A stretch of 64,000 nucleotides of DNA from Mycosarcoma maydis (lineage: Eukaryota; Basidiomycota; Ustilaginomycetes; Ustilaginales). This document shows positions 51,401-61,365 of this stretch, one piece after another (the first letter of the stretch is position 1; the number at the start of each line of letters is the position of its first letter). The position numbers were made by a program, and so were the translations under genes. The stretch covers positions 62,001-126,000 of the forward strand of contig NC_026478.1 in the NCBI RefSeq assembly GCF_000328475.2, read 5' to 3'. The notes under the pieces are model-generated. The model saw only the letters and a list, made by a program, of their open reading frames with translations, was not told the DNA's origin and did no database searches.

Positions 51401-52900
51401 CTACGCCAGGTGTTCTGGCAGAGGCTCCAACGGACACAACTGGAAGAACCTCTCCTTGCTAAATTGTACCAGCGCCGCCCGCTTGTGAAGAAAATCGATC
51501 CACTTTTCCACATTGCCACCTACCATCATCTCGTATTGGATCATCTTGGTGTTGGACAATCGAGGTTCCGACACGCACTGCGTCGTCGAGGGATCCAGTA
51601 AGAACATGAGATGTACCAAGCTTCCCATCCATGACCTCACCCTGTGTGGACCACGGAAGCGCTCATCACCTACCAGCGCGTGAAACCCTCGATCGTGCCG
51701 CCCAGCCGTGTAAAAGTCGATCAGGTTCGAGTGCTTCGAGTAGTAGATCTCGACGTAGCCCCACGCTTCTCCGTCCCACTCGCCGATCAGACCAAGGCAG
51801 TGCGCGTTCTGTTCGCCCTTTTGCATCCCAGCAAGCTGCTCTTCACGACTGCAGCGTTGTCTCCAACCCTCGTTGACGCGATCGGTATCGTGCCACGCCG
51901 TGATGAGGTCAACATCCTTGGCGTTGGTCGATGAGGCGATCCGAAAGGTAAGGTGAGAGTCCAGACCTGGAATGAAGCGCGAGTAGATCGGACCTGCCGA
52001 CGGAGGCGGCTTGAACGGTACTGCCAGCGGAGAAGCAACCATCTCTGCATTCGACGACGTCAGAGCAGTACGTATAGCCGCATCCGCCAGAGGCAGCACC
52101 CATGGTGCGAACCCATCGGTTGGCGACCCAAGCCCCTGCCAAAAAGCAGCGCGCGACACGAGTAGACGTCCAGTATGCACGGACATCTTGCCATTCTGCC
52201 TCGGGAATGGCGACAGAGTCAAAGGGTCCAGAATAGCGAGCTTTGACGTGACCAAAAAGGATATGACCGAAGCTGGTAGGCCTTCAGTGCACAAAAGCAT
52301 ATGTTCCTGTTGCGGCCACAGAGCAAAGAACACATTGACCCAATTCCAGATACGGCTCGAGTCGATCACCCCTTCCTCCGACGATAACTGCAGCGAGCCT
52401 TGAGCACAGCGTTGGGCTCGGAACGCAAAGCTGTTGGTATCTGGCTCTGCGGCTGCGCTAGCATACGGTGGACACGGCGAGACCACCACAAACGTGCTCT
52501 TGGTATCGATCCATTCGTGCGGACTGTGCGAGGAAAGCTTGATCACGTGCCTAACACGTTGCGTCGGTTCGTCGCTGGTGTTGGTCTTGGTAGCCTCCAA
52601 CGAGGTTCTCTCATGGGAGACCACAATGGTCAACTTGGAACCACATGGCAGACTGAATGGATAGCCACCAGGCTGGACCACCACAGACGCCTTTTTCGTC
52701 TGTGGCGAGGCCATGTGAGCCAACGCCAACATCTCTTGCTGCTTCAAATAGAATGGCCGTGATGAGGAGGAGAGAGAAAGGCACAGCCGCTCGTCTTTCT
52801 TGATTTCATTCGCTGAACGCGAGTTGTGAGTGTCGGTGGCAAGTCTGTGCCACAAATGAAAGTGTGAAGGGTCCAATCGAACCGTCACGCGTGTAAGCAT
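51401..52900 (-). CDS. Siderophore-type N-acyltransferase (IucB/SidL/SidF-like GNAT)
   Basis: Single exon, 499 residues. The C-terminal 200 residues form the GNAT domain of hydroxamate-siderophore acyltransferases: TFRIASSTNAKDVDLITAWHDTDRVNEGW, then GLIGEWDGEAWGYVEIYYSKHSNLIDFY with the acetyl-CoA strand, GFHALVGDERFRGPHRVRSW, and the LVHLMFLLDPSTTQCVSEPRLSN segment. The N-terminal half is divergent, as in fungal SidF/SidL. The family acylates N5-hydroxyornithine to make ferrichrome- or fusarinine-type building blocks. For a smut, an N5-hydroxyornithine acetyltransferase for ferrichrome is the likely role (inference). No NRPS, ornithine monooxygenase or siderophore transporter is in the window, so it is unclustered here. 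Confidence 0.82.
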   Translation of the reverse strand: MLTRVTVRLDPSHFHLWHRLATDTHNSRSANEIKKDERLCLSLSSSSRPFYLKQQEMLALAHMASPQTKKASVVVQPGGYPFSLPCGSKLTIVVSHERTSLEATKTNTSDEPTQRVRHVIKLSSHSPHEWIDTKSTFVVVSPCPPYASAAAEPDTNSFAFRAQRCAQGSLQLSSEEGVIDSSRIWNWVNVFFALWPQQEHMLLCTEGLPASVISFLVTSKLAILDPLTLSPFPRQNGKMSVHTGRLLVSRAAFWQGLGSPTDGFAPWVLPLADAAIRTALTSSNAEMVASPLAVPFKPPPSAGPIYSRFIPGLDSHLTFRIASSTNAKDVDLITAWHDTDRVNEGWRQRCSREEQLAGMQKGEQNAHCLGLIGEWDGEAWGYVEIYYSKHSNLIDFYTAGRHDRGFHALVGDERFRGPHRVRSWMGSLVHLMFLLDPSTTQCVSEPRLSNTKMIQYEMMVGGNVEKWIDFLHKRAALVQFSKERFFQLCPLEPLPEHLA

Positions 52901-53326
52901 TCCTTTCTTCTTTTTTTATTGCTAAGTCAGTCAGCCAGAAAGCCTCCACAACCAGAGATTCGTGATTGCTTATTAATGACAATCGTAAATACTCGGGAAT
53001 CACGAATATTCACGGCCGAAAACCCCGCATTACTCGATCAGGAAGCCAAGAACAGGTCTAACATGCAAACAAGTAGACGTGGGCTAGGGACGCGTGAGGC
53101 ACAGGTGAGGCGCAGGGCCACAGCCTTGAGGGGCACGAGGATGTACGGGCAGCTAGAAGCCGGAGACCGGCTCTAAATGTCTAGATAGAGACCTGCATCA
53201 TACTCACGACTGAGCCGGCTGCATGGTGCACGAGTGGGGTGACATTCACGAGTGATTGTTCTTCGCTCGTCGTTTGTCTCTCCTCACCATCTCAATCATC
53301 ACATTCAGCCCCCGCGTCCGATCATC
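52901..53326. other. Divergent intergenic region
   Basis: It lies between the acyltransferase and the quinone oxidoreductase genes. Heptad-family sites are at 52958-52968, 52998-53013, 53201 and 53245-53256. No gene is seen. Confidence 0.5.
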
Positions 53327-54462
53327 ATGAGGGCCTTCTACCTACACAAAGATATTGCTCCGTCTGAGCTACTATCGACGCTGGTAAACGATGCGCCCGA
53401 GCCCAAGGTGACCGCAGGATCCAACGAGGTGCTCGTCGACGTCCACTCTGCCGCATTCAACTTCTTTGACATCCTCGCTGTTCAGGGAAAATACCAGGTC
53501 AAGACTCCTCATCCATACGTACCCGGTGTCGAGATGGCAGGCATTATCTCCAAAGACTCTCCCATCCCCGAAGGCTGCGATTTCATCCCAGGCAAGACGC
53601 GCGTCTTTGGCGCTGCGCAGGGTGCCTATGGTGAGAAGACCAAAGCCGACTACTGGCAGCTGATGGAGGTGCCCGAAGGAATCACGCTCGAGCAGGCAGC
53701 TGGTCTCTTCGTCACTTGGCCCACGAGTTACGCTGCGCTCAAATTTAGGGCTGATGTGCAGCCGGATGAGTGGGTGCTGGTGCATGCGGGTGCCGGTGGT
53801 GTAGGTATTTGCGCCATTCAGATCGCTAAAGCCATGGGTGCAAAGGTTATCGCAACTGCAGGCTCGGACGATAAGCTGCGGGTATGCAAACAATTCGGAG
53901 GTGCTGACTATGCCGTCAACTACCGCGACAAGGATTGGCAGGCCCAGGTCAAGAGTGAGTAGTCACAACATCCAATTTGAGTCGTACTGATACACTTGGC
54001 TGACTGCTTTCCCTTTGTCTCGCTTCTGCTTCCTTGTGTACTTGTGCAGAAATCACCGAAGGTCACGGCGTAGACGTAGTCTACGATCCTGTCGGAATGA
54101 TCGTCCCCTCGCTCAAGGTGATCGCCTGGAACGGGCGTATCATTGTCGTTGGTTTCGCTGCTGGTACCATCGAAAAGATCCCTGCCAACCTCATCCTGCT
54201 CAAAAACGTCGCTGTCACAGGCGTTCACTGGGGTGCCTACGTTCGTAACGAGCCAGACAAGATCGGCGAGACCTGGGAGGCACTGCTCGACATGTTCAAG
54301 ACCAAAAAAGTCACGCCTACCGTGTTTGAGCACATCTACGAAGGTTTGGAGAGCGTCCCGGAGGGATTGAAGGATCTGGCTGATAGAAAGACGTGGGGAA
54401 AGGCCGTGGTTCGCATCCGTGCTGATCCACAGTTCCCTCCTAAGGGAAAGCACAAACTTTGA
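53327..54462 (+). CDS. NADPH:quinone oxidoreductase-like MDR protein (zeta-crystallin type)
   Basis: Two exons, 53327-53954 and 54050-54462, are joined across a 95-nt intron (GTGAGT...GCAG) that keeps frame and give 346 residues. The N-terminal GroES-like part (VLVDVHSAAFNFFDILAVQGKYQ, HPYVPGVEMAGI) is followed by the Rossmann motif HAGAGGVGICAIQIAKAMGA near 155 and DVVYDPVG, typical of QOR-type medium-chain reductases. The zinc-ligand cysteines of alcohol dehydrogenases are missing, as expected for NADPH-dependent quinone or enone reductases. The C-terminus is basic (PPKGKHKL). Substrate unknown. It is convergent with the Old-Yellow-Enzyme homologue, 141 nt apart; both may reduce electrophilic enones or quinones. 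Confidence 0.92.
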
Positions 54463-54603
54463 TTCGTTTCGCTTTCGCAACCTCATCAAAACTTTTGGCT
54501 TGTATCTCAGCCGATCTGAATAAACACCTGCATTCCATTCCGGACGGGACGAAGTGTGTGAAATGTGCAAGAACAGCTCTATTTTTCACCTATCGTGCTG
54601 AGA

Positions 54604-55992
54604 TCACTTCTTAGCCACGTGAACGCGATGGTACTGCGGGTTGCCAGCTGCCCTGGTACCCATCAGCGCTACACTAGCATCCTCGGTCCAGCTTGGGTAG
54701 GACATCAATCCACGTGCCAACAGTACCGCATCACACTCTCCGCTCTGAATCGACTGCTCGGCCAACTTGCCAATCTGGCTGCGGTCTTGGCCGTTGGGCG
54801 AATCGTAGGAACCTTCCATCATTCCCACGGCCCCGACGAGCATGCGTTTGGACGCGTCGGGTTCGATTTTGGCCAGAGCATCGCGAACGGCTTTTGCTCC
54901 GAATAGCTGGTATCCGGCTCCCACGGTGATTTTTTGGAATGGAACCAGGCCGCCGGAGCTGACGTCTAGCAGGTCGACTCGAGCCTCTTGGAGCATCTTG
55001 GCGAGTTCAACCGTCTGGTCAACGGTCCAAGAGTCGGCTTGGTGCGCTTGGTCGGCCCAGTCGGTGGAGCTGACGCGCACCCAGAGACCCTTGTTGGGGA
55101 ATTCTTGGCGGATTCGACGGGCAACGTTGAGCAGAAATCGAGCGCGGTTCTCCAGGCTACCGCCGTACTCGTCGGTACGCTGATTGGTCAACGGGCTGAG
55201 GAACGAGTGCATCAGGTATCCGTGAGCGCTGTGAAGTTCGACGTAGTCATACCCAGCTTCAAACGCCCATCGTGCCGACTGAACGAATTTGTCTTGCAAC
55301 TTGTTGATGTCCTCGGTCGTGAGAGCTCGAGGGGTAACGTGACCTTGCGCATATGCGATGGCCGAAGGAGCGACGACACGATCCGGCCAGCCACCTTCCT
55401 CCTGCGTCACAAACTTTTGCTTCTTTTCTCCGCGGTAGAAAGGTGACCAGTCCGAGGCCTTCCTTCCCGCATGCGCCAGTTGCAGCCCTACACCCAGACC
55501 ATCCGTGAAGGACTTGAGCACCGACACCAGCGCCTTGTGTGCATCCCGATGCTGTTCCGACCAAATACCCAGGTCCTGAGGCGTGATCCTCCCCTCTGGC
55601 TCAACACCAGATGCTTCGACCATGACGTTTCCCACACCGTGCAGGGCAAACGATCCCAAATGCGCAATGTGGTACGGAGTAGGAAGACCATTGTTCGCAG
55701 AGTACTGGCACATGGGAGAGACAATGATGCGGTTCTTGAAGGTCATCTTACCCGCCTGTTCCGGTGCAGCAAAGGGCAATGTCAACGTTTGGAACAAAGC
55801 CGGTTTTTTGACACCCTCTGGCAGGATGGATTCCGGGACCGAGCCAGGAGGAGGGTGGCCACTTCGAGTGGGGACAAAGTTGCTGATCTTGAGTGCATCG
55901 ATCGAGTCGACGAGAGGCGGTGTGAGACCAGACACGAATCGAGACGTGTCCATGTCAGCGCATGCCGCGTTTGTAGATTGGTGCGAAGGCAT
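54604..55992 (-). CDS. Old Yellow Enzyme family NADH:flavin oxidoreductase (YqjM-like)
   Basis: Single exon, 462 residues from the chosen ATG. The FMN-binding TIM barrel shows KNRIIVSPMCQYSA (with the Cys of the YqjM subclass), LQLAHAGRKAS, the catalytic/binding ELHSAHGYLMHSFLSPLTNQRTDEYGGSLENR and the later VGAVGMM segment. It should reduce activated C=C bonds of enones using NAD(P)H. A TATATA box on this strand (56079-56084) lies about 90 nt before the ATG at 55992 and downstream of two earlier in-frame ATGs (56091 and 56208), so the shorter protein is preferred. Residues 1-40 have no clear targeting signal. Confidence 0.9.
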   Translation of the reverse strand: MPSHQSTNAACADMDTSRFVSGLTPPLVDSIDALKISNFVPTRSGHPPPGSVPESILPEGVKKPALFQTLTLPFAAPEQAGKMTFKNRIIVSPMCQYSANNGLPTPYHIAHLGSFALHGVGNVMVEASGVEPEGRITPQDLGIWSEQHRDAHKALVSVLKSFTDGLGVGLQLAHAGRKASDWSPFYRGEKKQKFVTQEEGGWPDRVVAPSAIAYAQGHVTPRALTTEDINKLQDKFVQSARWAFEAGYDYVELHSAHGYLMHSFLSPLTNQRTDEYGGSLENRARFLLNVARRIRQEFPNKGLWVRVSSTDWADQAHQADSWTVDQTVELAKMLQEARVDLLDVSSGGLVPFQKITVGAGYQLFGAKAVRDALAKIEPDASKRMLVGAVGMMEGSYDSPNGQDRSQIGKLAEQSIQSGECDAVLLARGLMSYPSWTEDASVALMGTRAAGNPQYHRVHVAKK

Positions 55993-56702
55993 CTTGACGC
56001 GCTTTGCTGCTTGCGATTGAGTGGGTAGTGTTGTGAATGTCGAGATAAGACGCCGGATCGAACGAGAGAGGGAGGGTCTATATACCTGCATCGAGGCGAT
56101 AAGCAAGGTTCTAAGCGAATAGCAAAAGATCCCACAAGAACCTTTTTTGCTCACGGCAACGCTTGTTTGCCGTCCATGTTGCAGCGTTCCAATATCGGGA
56201 CCATGCACACGGCTATAAGTCGATGCCGCAATCGTGAATCGTTAATCTGGCGACATGCGAAATGCGCTTTTGGATGACTCTGAGGATGACGTGCGAGGTT
56301 TCGTGTTTGCGATTTGTCGGTGTTTGCGGCTCTGCGTTTCGGGCTGATGATGATCACAGATCGTAAATTGTCTTGGTTTCTCCACTCACCACTCGAGCGT
56401 GCCTGTGGCCATCTCTCATCGCAGCGGCTATGCATTTTTTAGAGCTGCACGCTTCTCAACTCACAAAGCCATCATCATCCAAGAGCAATGCCGTCTTCCT
56501 ACGTTTGCTTGGGAGCTTGCCTATCACATGTGCCTCTGGAAAGCCGTTGAATGTCGCTTTATGGTGAAGCAACCACCGACCTGTCAGATCACAAAGCACA
56601 CATGCAGAGGTTTATCGGTTCAATATCTCAGCTGCGGGTATCTAATTGTATCTGGTTTGGTATCGTATCGACATGGAAAGCAAAGGTACTGAGTATTTAG
56701 GC
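55993..56702. other. Intergenic region upstream of the OYE gene
   Basis: It holds the OYE promoter (TATATA at 56079-56084) and the 3' flank of RRG7. A heptad-family site lies at 56231-56245. No gene is seen. Confidence 0.5.
56079..56084 (-). promoter_or_regulatory. TATA box of the Old-Yellow-Enzyme gene
   Basis: TATATA (minus strand, TATATAGACCC) sits about 90 nt before the ATG at 55992 and decides between three in-frame starts. Confidence 0.5.
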
Positions 56703-57599
56703 TCATTTGCTCAGCGAGAGCGGTTTGCCAGCTTGGTAAATTACGGGTCTTCCCATCGAGCCTTGCGCAGCGCTCTTTTGTCGTGAGAGAGTCCTAATCC
56801 AACGCACTTCCATTCCACCCTCGAGCAAGCCATGTGTAGGCGAGCCAAAGCGGTCGTTCCATACGATGGAGACACACCGCTGTACGAGTGCTTCTGAATT
56901 ATCTCGTTCTGCACCTGCGCAAGATGCGTGGTGTTGAGCAAGGATATGCATCGCCGCAAGAGGGACGTTGCTTGACCGTACCTGAAGTAGCGCCTGCTTG
57001 CTGAAGCCCGATGACGAGAGCATGATGCCGGCAAGTGGAACATCGTCTTCATCAACAGCAACAGAGCCTGTCGCTTGGGTGACTTCGCGATGCGCTTTCG
57101 AGACGGACACGGCCGACGATTCTCGAAACATGACACCTTCCATCTCGCGAACCAGAGCAGGACCCATCTTTTTTCCTCCTTCGTCTTGACACTTGCACTG
57201 TGCTACGATGCGAATGCGTCTTTGGCGCCGTAGATGTGGTTGGGTTACCGATGTCAATGCCAATGCGGAAGTCGGTGCTGGTGGAAGCTGCCACCATCCG
57301 CGAAGGTCGATGCCACGATCTCCTGCTCCACCTGTCCTCTCCAACTCCATGCCAAACATTTGGCTCATTAACGCACGGCAGAGATGTTCATATCGCGTGC
57401 CTCGGGCAACCGAACTCTCTGTATCGCCCACTTGTGACTGGAAACGTGCTTGGGTTGCGGACGTACCCGCTTTCTGCTGCGAGGCTGAGACTGTCAAGGA
57501 TCGTGCCGGGTGGTTGGAAGCCTGCTGATGCGCTAGCATGCGGCTTGTGCGCGACAGTACCGAGACGCTGCACGCCAGACGCGACGTTCTAGCAATCAT
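56703..57599 (-). CDS. RRG7: RRG7-like mitochondrial restriction-endonuclease-fold protein
   Basis: Single exon, 298 residues. Residues 1-55 are Arg/Ser/Ala-rich and acid-poor (mitochondrial presequence). The core has GTRYEHLCRALMSQMFGMELERTGGAGDRGIDLRGWW and, further on, RIVAQCKCQDEGGKKMGPALVREMEG. The E...GD-GID...QCK pattern is the catalytic arrangement of PD-(D/E)xK nucleases, as in the fungal RRG7 family needed for respiratory growth. Whether RRG7 proteins cut DNA is not known to me. It is divergent from the TPR gene, with about 325 nt between ATGs. Confidence 0.82.
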   Translation of the reverse strand: MIARTSRLACSVSVLSRTSRMLAHQQASNHPARSLTVSASQQKAGTSATQARFQSQVGDTESSVARGTRYEHLCRALMSQMFGMELERTGGAGDRGIDLRGWWQLPPAPTSALALTSVTQPHLRRQRRIRIVAQCKCQDEGGKKMGPALVREMEGVMFRESSAVSVSKAHREVTQATGSVAVDEDDVPLAGIMLSSSGFSKQALLQVRSSNVPLAAMHILAQHHASCAGAERDNSEALVQRCVSIVWNDRFGSPTHGLLEGGMEVRWIRTLSRQKSAAQGSMGRPVIYQAGKPLSLSK

Positions 57600-57923
57600 G
57601 GGTGAGTGGGTTCACGGCATCATACATGCCCGGGTAGGCCATGCAAAGTAGTGTCGAGTGGAGAGGTCAAGGTCAACCCTAACTCGTGACTTGTTGAAAA
57701 GTATCGACAAAAGTCGTGAGTGGGGCGCGTGGTTCCGGCCGAGTTACCAAAATTCTTAGGAAGAAAGGTCGCGAATCGGAACATTCGTGATTCACGTTTA
57801 GCCTTTACACCTTCACTTTGTGCTTGCTTCACTTTGACTTTGATTGTGCTTTGCTTGCAACAACCAACCTCTGTCGCTTTGATCATCATCTTTCTCAATC
57901 ATCCTCACGTTCGAAACTCGCAC
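57600..57923. other. Shared divergent promoter of RRG7 and the TPR gene
   Basis: Both ATGs face away from this 324-bp region. Heptad-family sites at 57681-57691, 57713-57721 and 57783-57796 (ATTCGTGATTCACG) lie in its centre. No gene is seen. Confidence 0.5.
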
Positions 57924-58676
57924 ATGATGCTGACATCAGCATCACGTCTCAGCCGCAGCGCTGCGCATCAAGCAGCGATATCCCTGATTGCTCGTTCCGC
58001 TATCTCCAAAAACGTCTCCTCTGCCCGAACTCTGACCGCCTCGGCTCGCACATGTTCATCTGGCAGACGCATGGTCAGCTTCGGTCATTCGCGCCACTAC
58101 GCTACCTCTACTACCCCCACATCATCCTCTCTCGACCCAGCAGATGAGGAATCACAACGCTTCCTCGAGGAAGGCACCACGCATCTTGAAGCAGGCGATC
58201 TTGCTCGTGCCAAAGAGTCGTACCAACGCAGCCTTTCTATCAAACGGAATTCGTCGGCGCTGTTCAACCTCGGCGTCTGCCTCTACCATGACCGCGATCT
58301 TGCTGCCGCCATCGAAGCGTGGAATGAGTCGCTCGAGCTCGCTCCGGAATCTGCAGACGCACATACCAACTTGGCGTCGGCCTACGTGCTGAGCAAACCG
58401 TCGCGTCCAGATCTGGCCGTCTCGCATCTCAAGACGGCGGCGAGCATCACACCGGAAGACCCCGAGATCCAGTACAACTTGGCGGCGGTGCTCGAAGCGT
58501 GCGAACAGCTCGAGGAGGCGCTAACCGCTTACAAGAGGGCGTTGGAGGGTGGCATTCAGAGGGCAGAGCAGAACATTCGCAATTGCTCGGCAAAGTTGCT
58601 CAGCGCTAAGTTCGCGGTGCAGCAACAGCAGGAGGAGCAGCAAAAGCAACAGGAAGCTTCGAAAAACGTCGAGTGA
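57924..58676 (+). CDS. Mitochondrial TPR-repeat protein
   Basis: Single exon, 250 residues. A long Ser/Arg-rich, acid-free N-terminus (about 1-65) predicts mitochondrial import. From about 75 to 215 there are at least four tetratricopeptide repeats: FLEEGTTHLEAGDLARAKESYQRSL, ALFNLGVCLYHDRDLAAAIEAW, a third with AHTNLASAYVLS, and IQYNLAAVLEACEQLEEALTAYKRAL. The end is Gln/Glu-rich and coiled. The role is unknown; TPR proteins scaffold complexes, and the neighbours RRG7 and COX20 suggest respiratory-chain biogenesis (inference from context only). Confidence 0.82.
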   Translation: MMLTSASRLSRSAAHQAAISLIARSAISKNVSSARTLTASARTCSSGRRMVSFGHSRHYATSTTPTSSSLDPADEESQRFLEEGTTHLEAGDLARAKESYQRSLSIKRNSSALFNLGVCLYHDRDLAAAIEAWNESLELAPESADAHTNLASAYVLSKPSRPDLAVSHLKTAASITPEDPEIQYNLAAVLEACEQLEEALTAYKRALEGGIQRAEQNIRNCSAKLLSAKFAVQQQQEEQQKQQEASKNVE

Positions 58677-58963
58677 CTGTACAGAAGCGGTTGTAGCGTG
58701 ACTTTTGATTAATGTGCAACAGCGGCCTCTGCCTTAGTCGCAAGTGGCGTTTGTGCGTCAGTTTGGACTATGGCTTGAGATGTGCAAACTGGGTCGTGAA
58801 CGGTGGCGTAATGTTGCAAGGGTGATGCGATCCTGTCTGGCAGTAATGATGAAGTAGGCAGTGAAGAAAAAGGAGTAACCACACCATCTATCGTTTTGTC
58901 TGTCGCGCGTGATCCTAAGGTATACCTGCACCGATATCTGCTTCTCATGCCGTCAAGCTTCTG

Positions 58964-59476
58964 TCATGTTTCCTGGTGCTGTTTCTCGAGCGATGCCCTT
59001 TCCGTCACGCTAGGCTGACCCGCTCTGCTACTCTTCTTGTAACTCTCGATGACCGTCTTGATTCTCATCTGTTCGGCCTTGAGATTCCTCCTGCACATTT
59101 CCCAGCTAGCCAACGAGACGAAACAGAACGAGCCGACGCCCCAGTTTAAGCCGCGCCGCAAGCCTCGGCCGGCGACGAGGCTGATTCCTGCTACTCCGGC
59201 GGCGGTAGCCATGCCTATGAGCAAGCTCGCGCGTGCGCATGGGATGGAGCCTATACGAGAAATGTCGTTGACCGGATCGATCGAGCTTATCGCCGCTCGT
59301 AGCTTGGTGGCTTGCACCTGGTAGATCGGAATCGACAGGTGTGAGTCAGCGAAAACAGTCGAGGTCGTTGCAAGGTAATTCGGTCAACTTACCTTTGTTC
59401 CCGAGACATCGCTGGCATTCGCGCGCTCGCTGCCGTCTCCTATCAATGGCTGGCTCGCTTCGTGTAGCCTTGACAT
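58964..59476 (-). CDS. COX20: Cytochrome c oxidase assembly protein COX20
   Basis: Two exons on the minus strand: 59393-59476 (28 codons, MSRLHEASQPLIGD...) and 58964-59317, separated by a 75-nt intron (GTAAGT...CCAG) in phase 0. The product has 145 residues. COX20 landmarks are clear: DISRIGSIPCARASLLIGM, a first membrane helix, RRGLNWGVGSFCFVSLASWEMCRR as second helix, and a basic tail. COX20 is an inner-membrane chaperone for Cox2 in complex IV assembly. The exon 2 frame has no ATG of its own at the right place, so the short first exon is needed. Confidence 0.9.
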
Positions 59477-59673
59477 GCTTGCTATGCTGTATTTCCGTCG
59501 TCCACCGCCTCTGTTCCAATACGCAAGCCGTAATGCGCGCCTGGGTGATCGTCCAGATGTGTGGTTGCTAAGACAAATCCACACGCACGTTGAGCCGATT
59601 CCTAAAACCGCTCAAACTTGTCCGAATTTGTCCATCCCAAACCCACACGAGAGCCACTTGAATTTGCGCGACC

Positions 59674-59698
59674 CATTCGTGATTCACGATTCGTGATT
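59674..59698. repeat. Heptad array with alternating CGTG/CACG cores
   Basis: Units TTCGTGA, TTCACGA and TTCGTGA keep a 7-bp period while the core alternates in orientation, showing that both orientations belong to one family. Confidence 0.8.
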
Positions 59699-60042
59699 GC
59701 AACTCCAACACATTGTGATTCCAACGTCTTGCACCTTCACCAGTCAGCCCGAACATGCAAGCGTCAACACCACGGTCGTCGGTCGACAAGATTCAAAACA
59801 CAAATGCGACAACACACACAATCACAATCGCAGAGCTTGACAAAAATCAAAAACCTCGAAGAAAAAAGCTACATCTACATGTACAAGGTGCGCAGAGCAT
59901 TCAAGGCTCGTGGTCCTATCCGAAAGAAGAAAACGGTCCATCTCATACGTTGTTCTACGACGTAACGACATGACAAAGCTAGCGTCGCAGGGAGAGATGC
60001 CGATCAGAATGAGAAACTGATTCCGGGAGCGAGAGAGAAAAG

Positions 60043-60064
60043 AGTGTGTGTTTGTGTGTGTGTT
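60043..60064. repeat. TG dinucleotide microsatellite
   Basis: About ten TG units with one interruption. Confidence 0.8.
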
Positions 60065-60348
60065 GTCGAGTTCTTGTGCGTGTGCACGTAGGCGCGAGCA
60101 ATCGCATCTGCTTCAAAGGAGCTCGAAAGATGGAGTGCGCGGTAAGAGAAACGGGAAACATCCTTGAATAATGAACGTGAGATGACCGGCAAACTACAAC
60201 GCCGCCAAGGCGGCGACGGGTTTGTATGTCAGGTTGGAGCAGAGGATGCCTCTGGCGTCGTTCAGCGAGTTGGAATGCGTTTGGTAGATGAAGGCGGAAT
60301 GCAGATCAACCGTCACAGCAAAAGCAGCGTCATTTTGTCAGCCGCCTT

Positions 60349-61365
60349 CTAGTAAGCACCGCGCTCGCTGTAGCGTCGCGAACGTCCGCCGCGGTAAGCA
60401 GCAGGTTCCGGAGCAAGCTGCGTCCTGCTTCCGTATGCATCGCCACCAAAGCTTCTCCTAGGAGCACGGTCGTCGTAGCTCCTGCGGCTGTAACGGCGGC
60501 TGTTGCGCGGTTCATCATCATAGTAGTCGTCTGCAGGAGCAACATCGCGGCGGCTGCGACGCGATTCTCGGCGACCGACGTTGCCGTAGACGCGCGAGTC
60601 GTCCGGCTCGTAGTAGTCGTCGTAGCGCGATCTGCGGCTGGCACGGCTGATGGGACGCTGTGGCTGTTGGTAGTAGTCCTTCTCCGGATAGTCGTTGGCG
60701 GGATAGACAGGACGGGCAGGCTCGTAGTCGTCATAGTAGTTGTCTTTGCTACTAGAGCGCTTGAGGTACCAGCCAAGTGCAAGCATCATGAAGCCAAAAA
60801 AGACGGGCGGAAGAGAAGCCACTTGCATCCAGATGGCAGGGCCGAGCTCGCTACCGATGGGCGAGAGCGAACCAGTGCTCTGGAAGCTTCTGGCCTTGTT
60901 GCGCGCCAAGATAAAAAGGACAAGCTCGATGACCAGGCTCGCCATGGTGAGGAACGAAGCCCAGAGTGCGGCCAGCGGCCAGAGGAACGTGTTGGTGCAG
61001 AGGTGGAGGAAAGCAGCGCCGGCAGCAGCGCCGGTCAAACCAGCCGAGATGGGCTGCAGCACCAGCGCATAGGGTAGCTTGTCGACAAAGAATCGGTCAA
61101 TGGCGTTGTCGATACCGTTGAGCGTCTGTTGGTAGCCCAGGCCGGTGGGTGTGCACAACGTGTCCCCGCCTTGCTCAAAGCATTGCGACCAGATACCAAA
61201 CGTAGTGCGCAGGATCGTCGAGCTGGATTGGTCGGCAAATCGGACGTAGAGGAAGTAGATCCCCTTGATGTATGGCAGACCAAGAGCGACAAGCAGCTGC
61301 AGGATGAACGAAGCGCCGATGGCAAGGAAGCCCACAAAGATGATAAAGACGGGCGCAATCCGCAT
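60349..61365 (-). CDS. SUR7/PalI-family membrane protein
   Basis: Single exon, 338 residues. Four hydrophobic helices (about 5-27, 100-125, 130-155 and 180-205) and an extracellular loop after helix 1 with two cysteines (GIWSQCFEQGGDTLCTPTGLGY) match the SUR7/PalI/Rim9 family. These plasma-membrane proteins act at eisosomes or in alkaline-pH sensing (Rim/Pal pathway). The last 130 residues form a cytosolic tail rich in Arg, Tyr, Asp and Ser, with repeated RRSRYDDYYE-like patches, suitable for phosphorylation. Which branch it belongs to (Sur7, Rim9/PalI or Pun1) is not decided by what I can see. Confidence 0.87.
   Translation of the reverse strand: MRIAPVFIIFVGFLAIGASFILQLLVALGLPYIKGIYFLYVRFADQSSSTILRTTFGIWSQCFEQGGDTLCTPTGLGYQQTLNGIDNAIDRFFVDKLPYALVLQPISAGLTGAAAGAAFLHLCTNTFLWPLAALWASFLTMASLVIELVLFILARNKARSFQSTGSLSPIGSELGPAIWMQVASLPPVFFGFMMLALGWYLKRSSSKDNYYDDYEPARPVYPANDYPEKDYYQQPQRPISRASRRSRYDDYYEPDDSRVYGNVGRRESRRSRRDVAPADDYYDDEPRNSRRYSRRSYDDRAPRRSFGGDAYGSRTQLAPEPAAYRGGRSRRYSERGAY

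Larger units (their letters stand above)
59477..60348. other. Intergenic region of 0.87 kb
   Basis: A heptad array lies at 59674-59698 (TTCGTGA, TTCACGA, TTCGTGA, TTG) and a TG-rich microsatellite at 60043-60064. No gene is seen. Confidence 0.5.
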
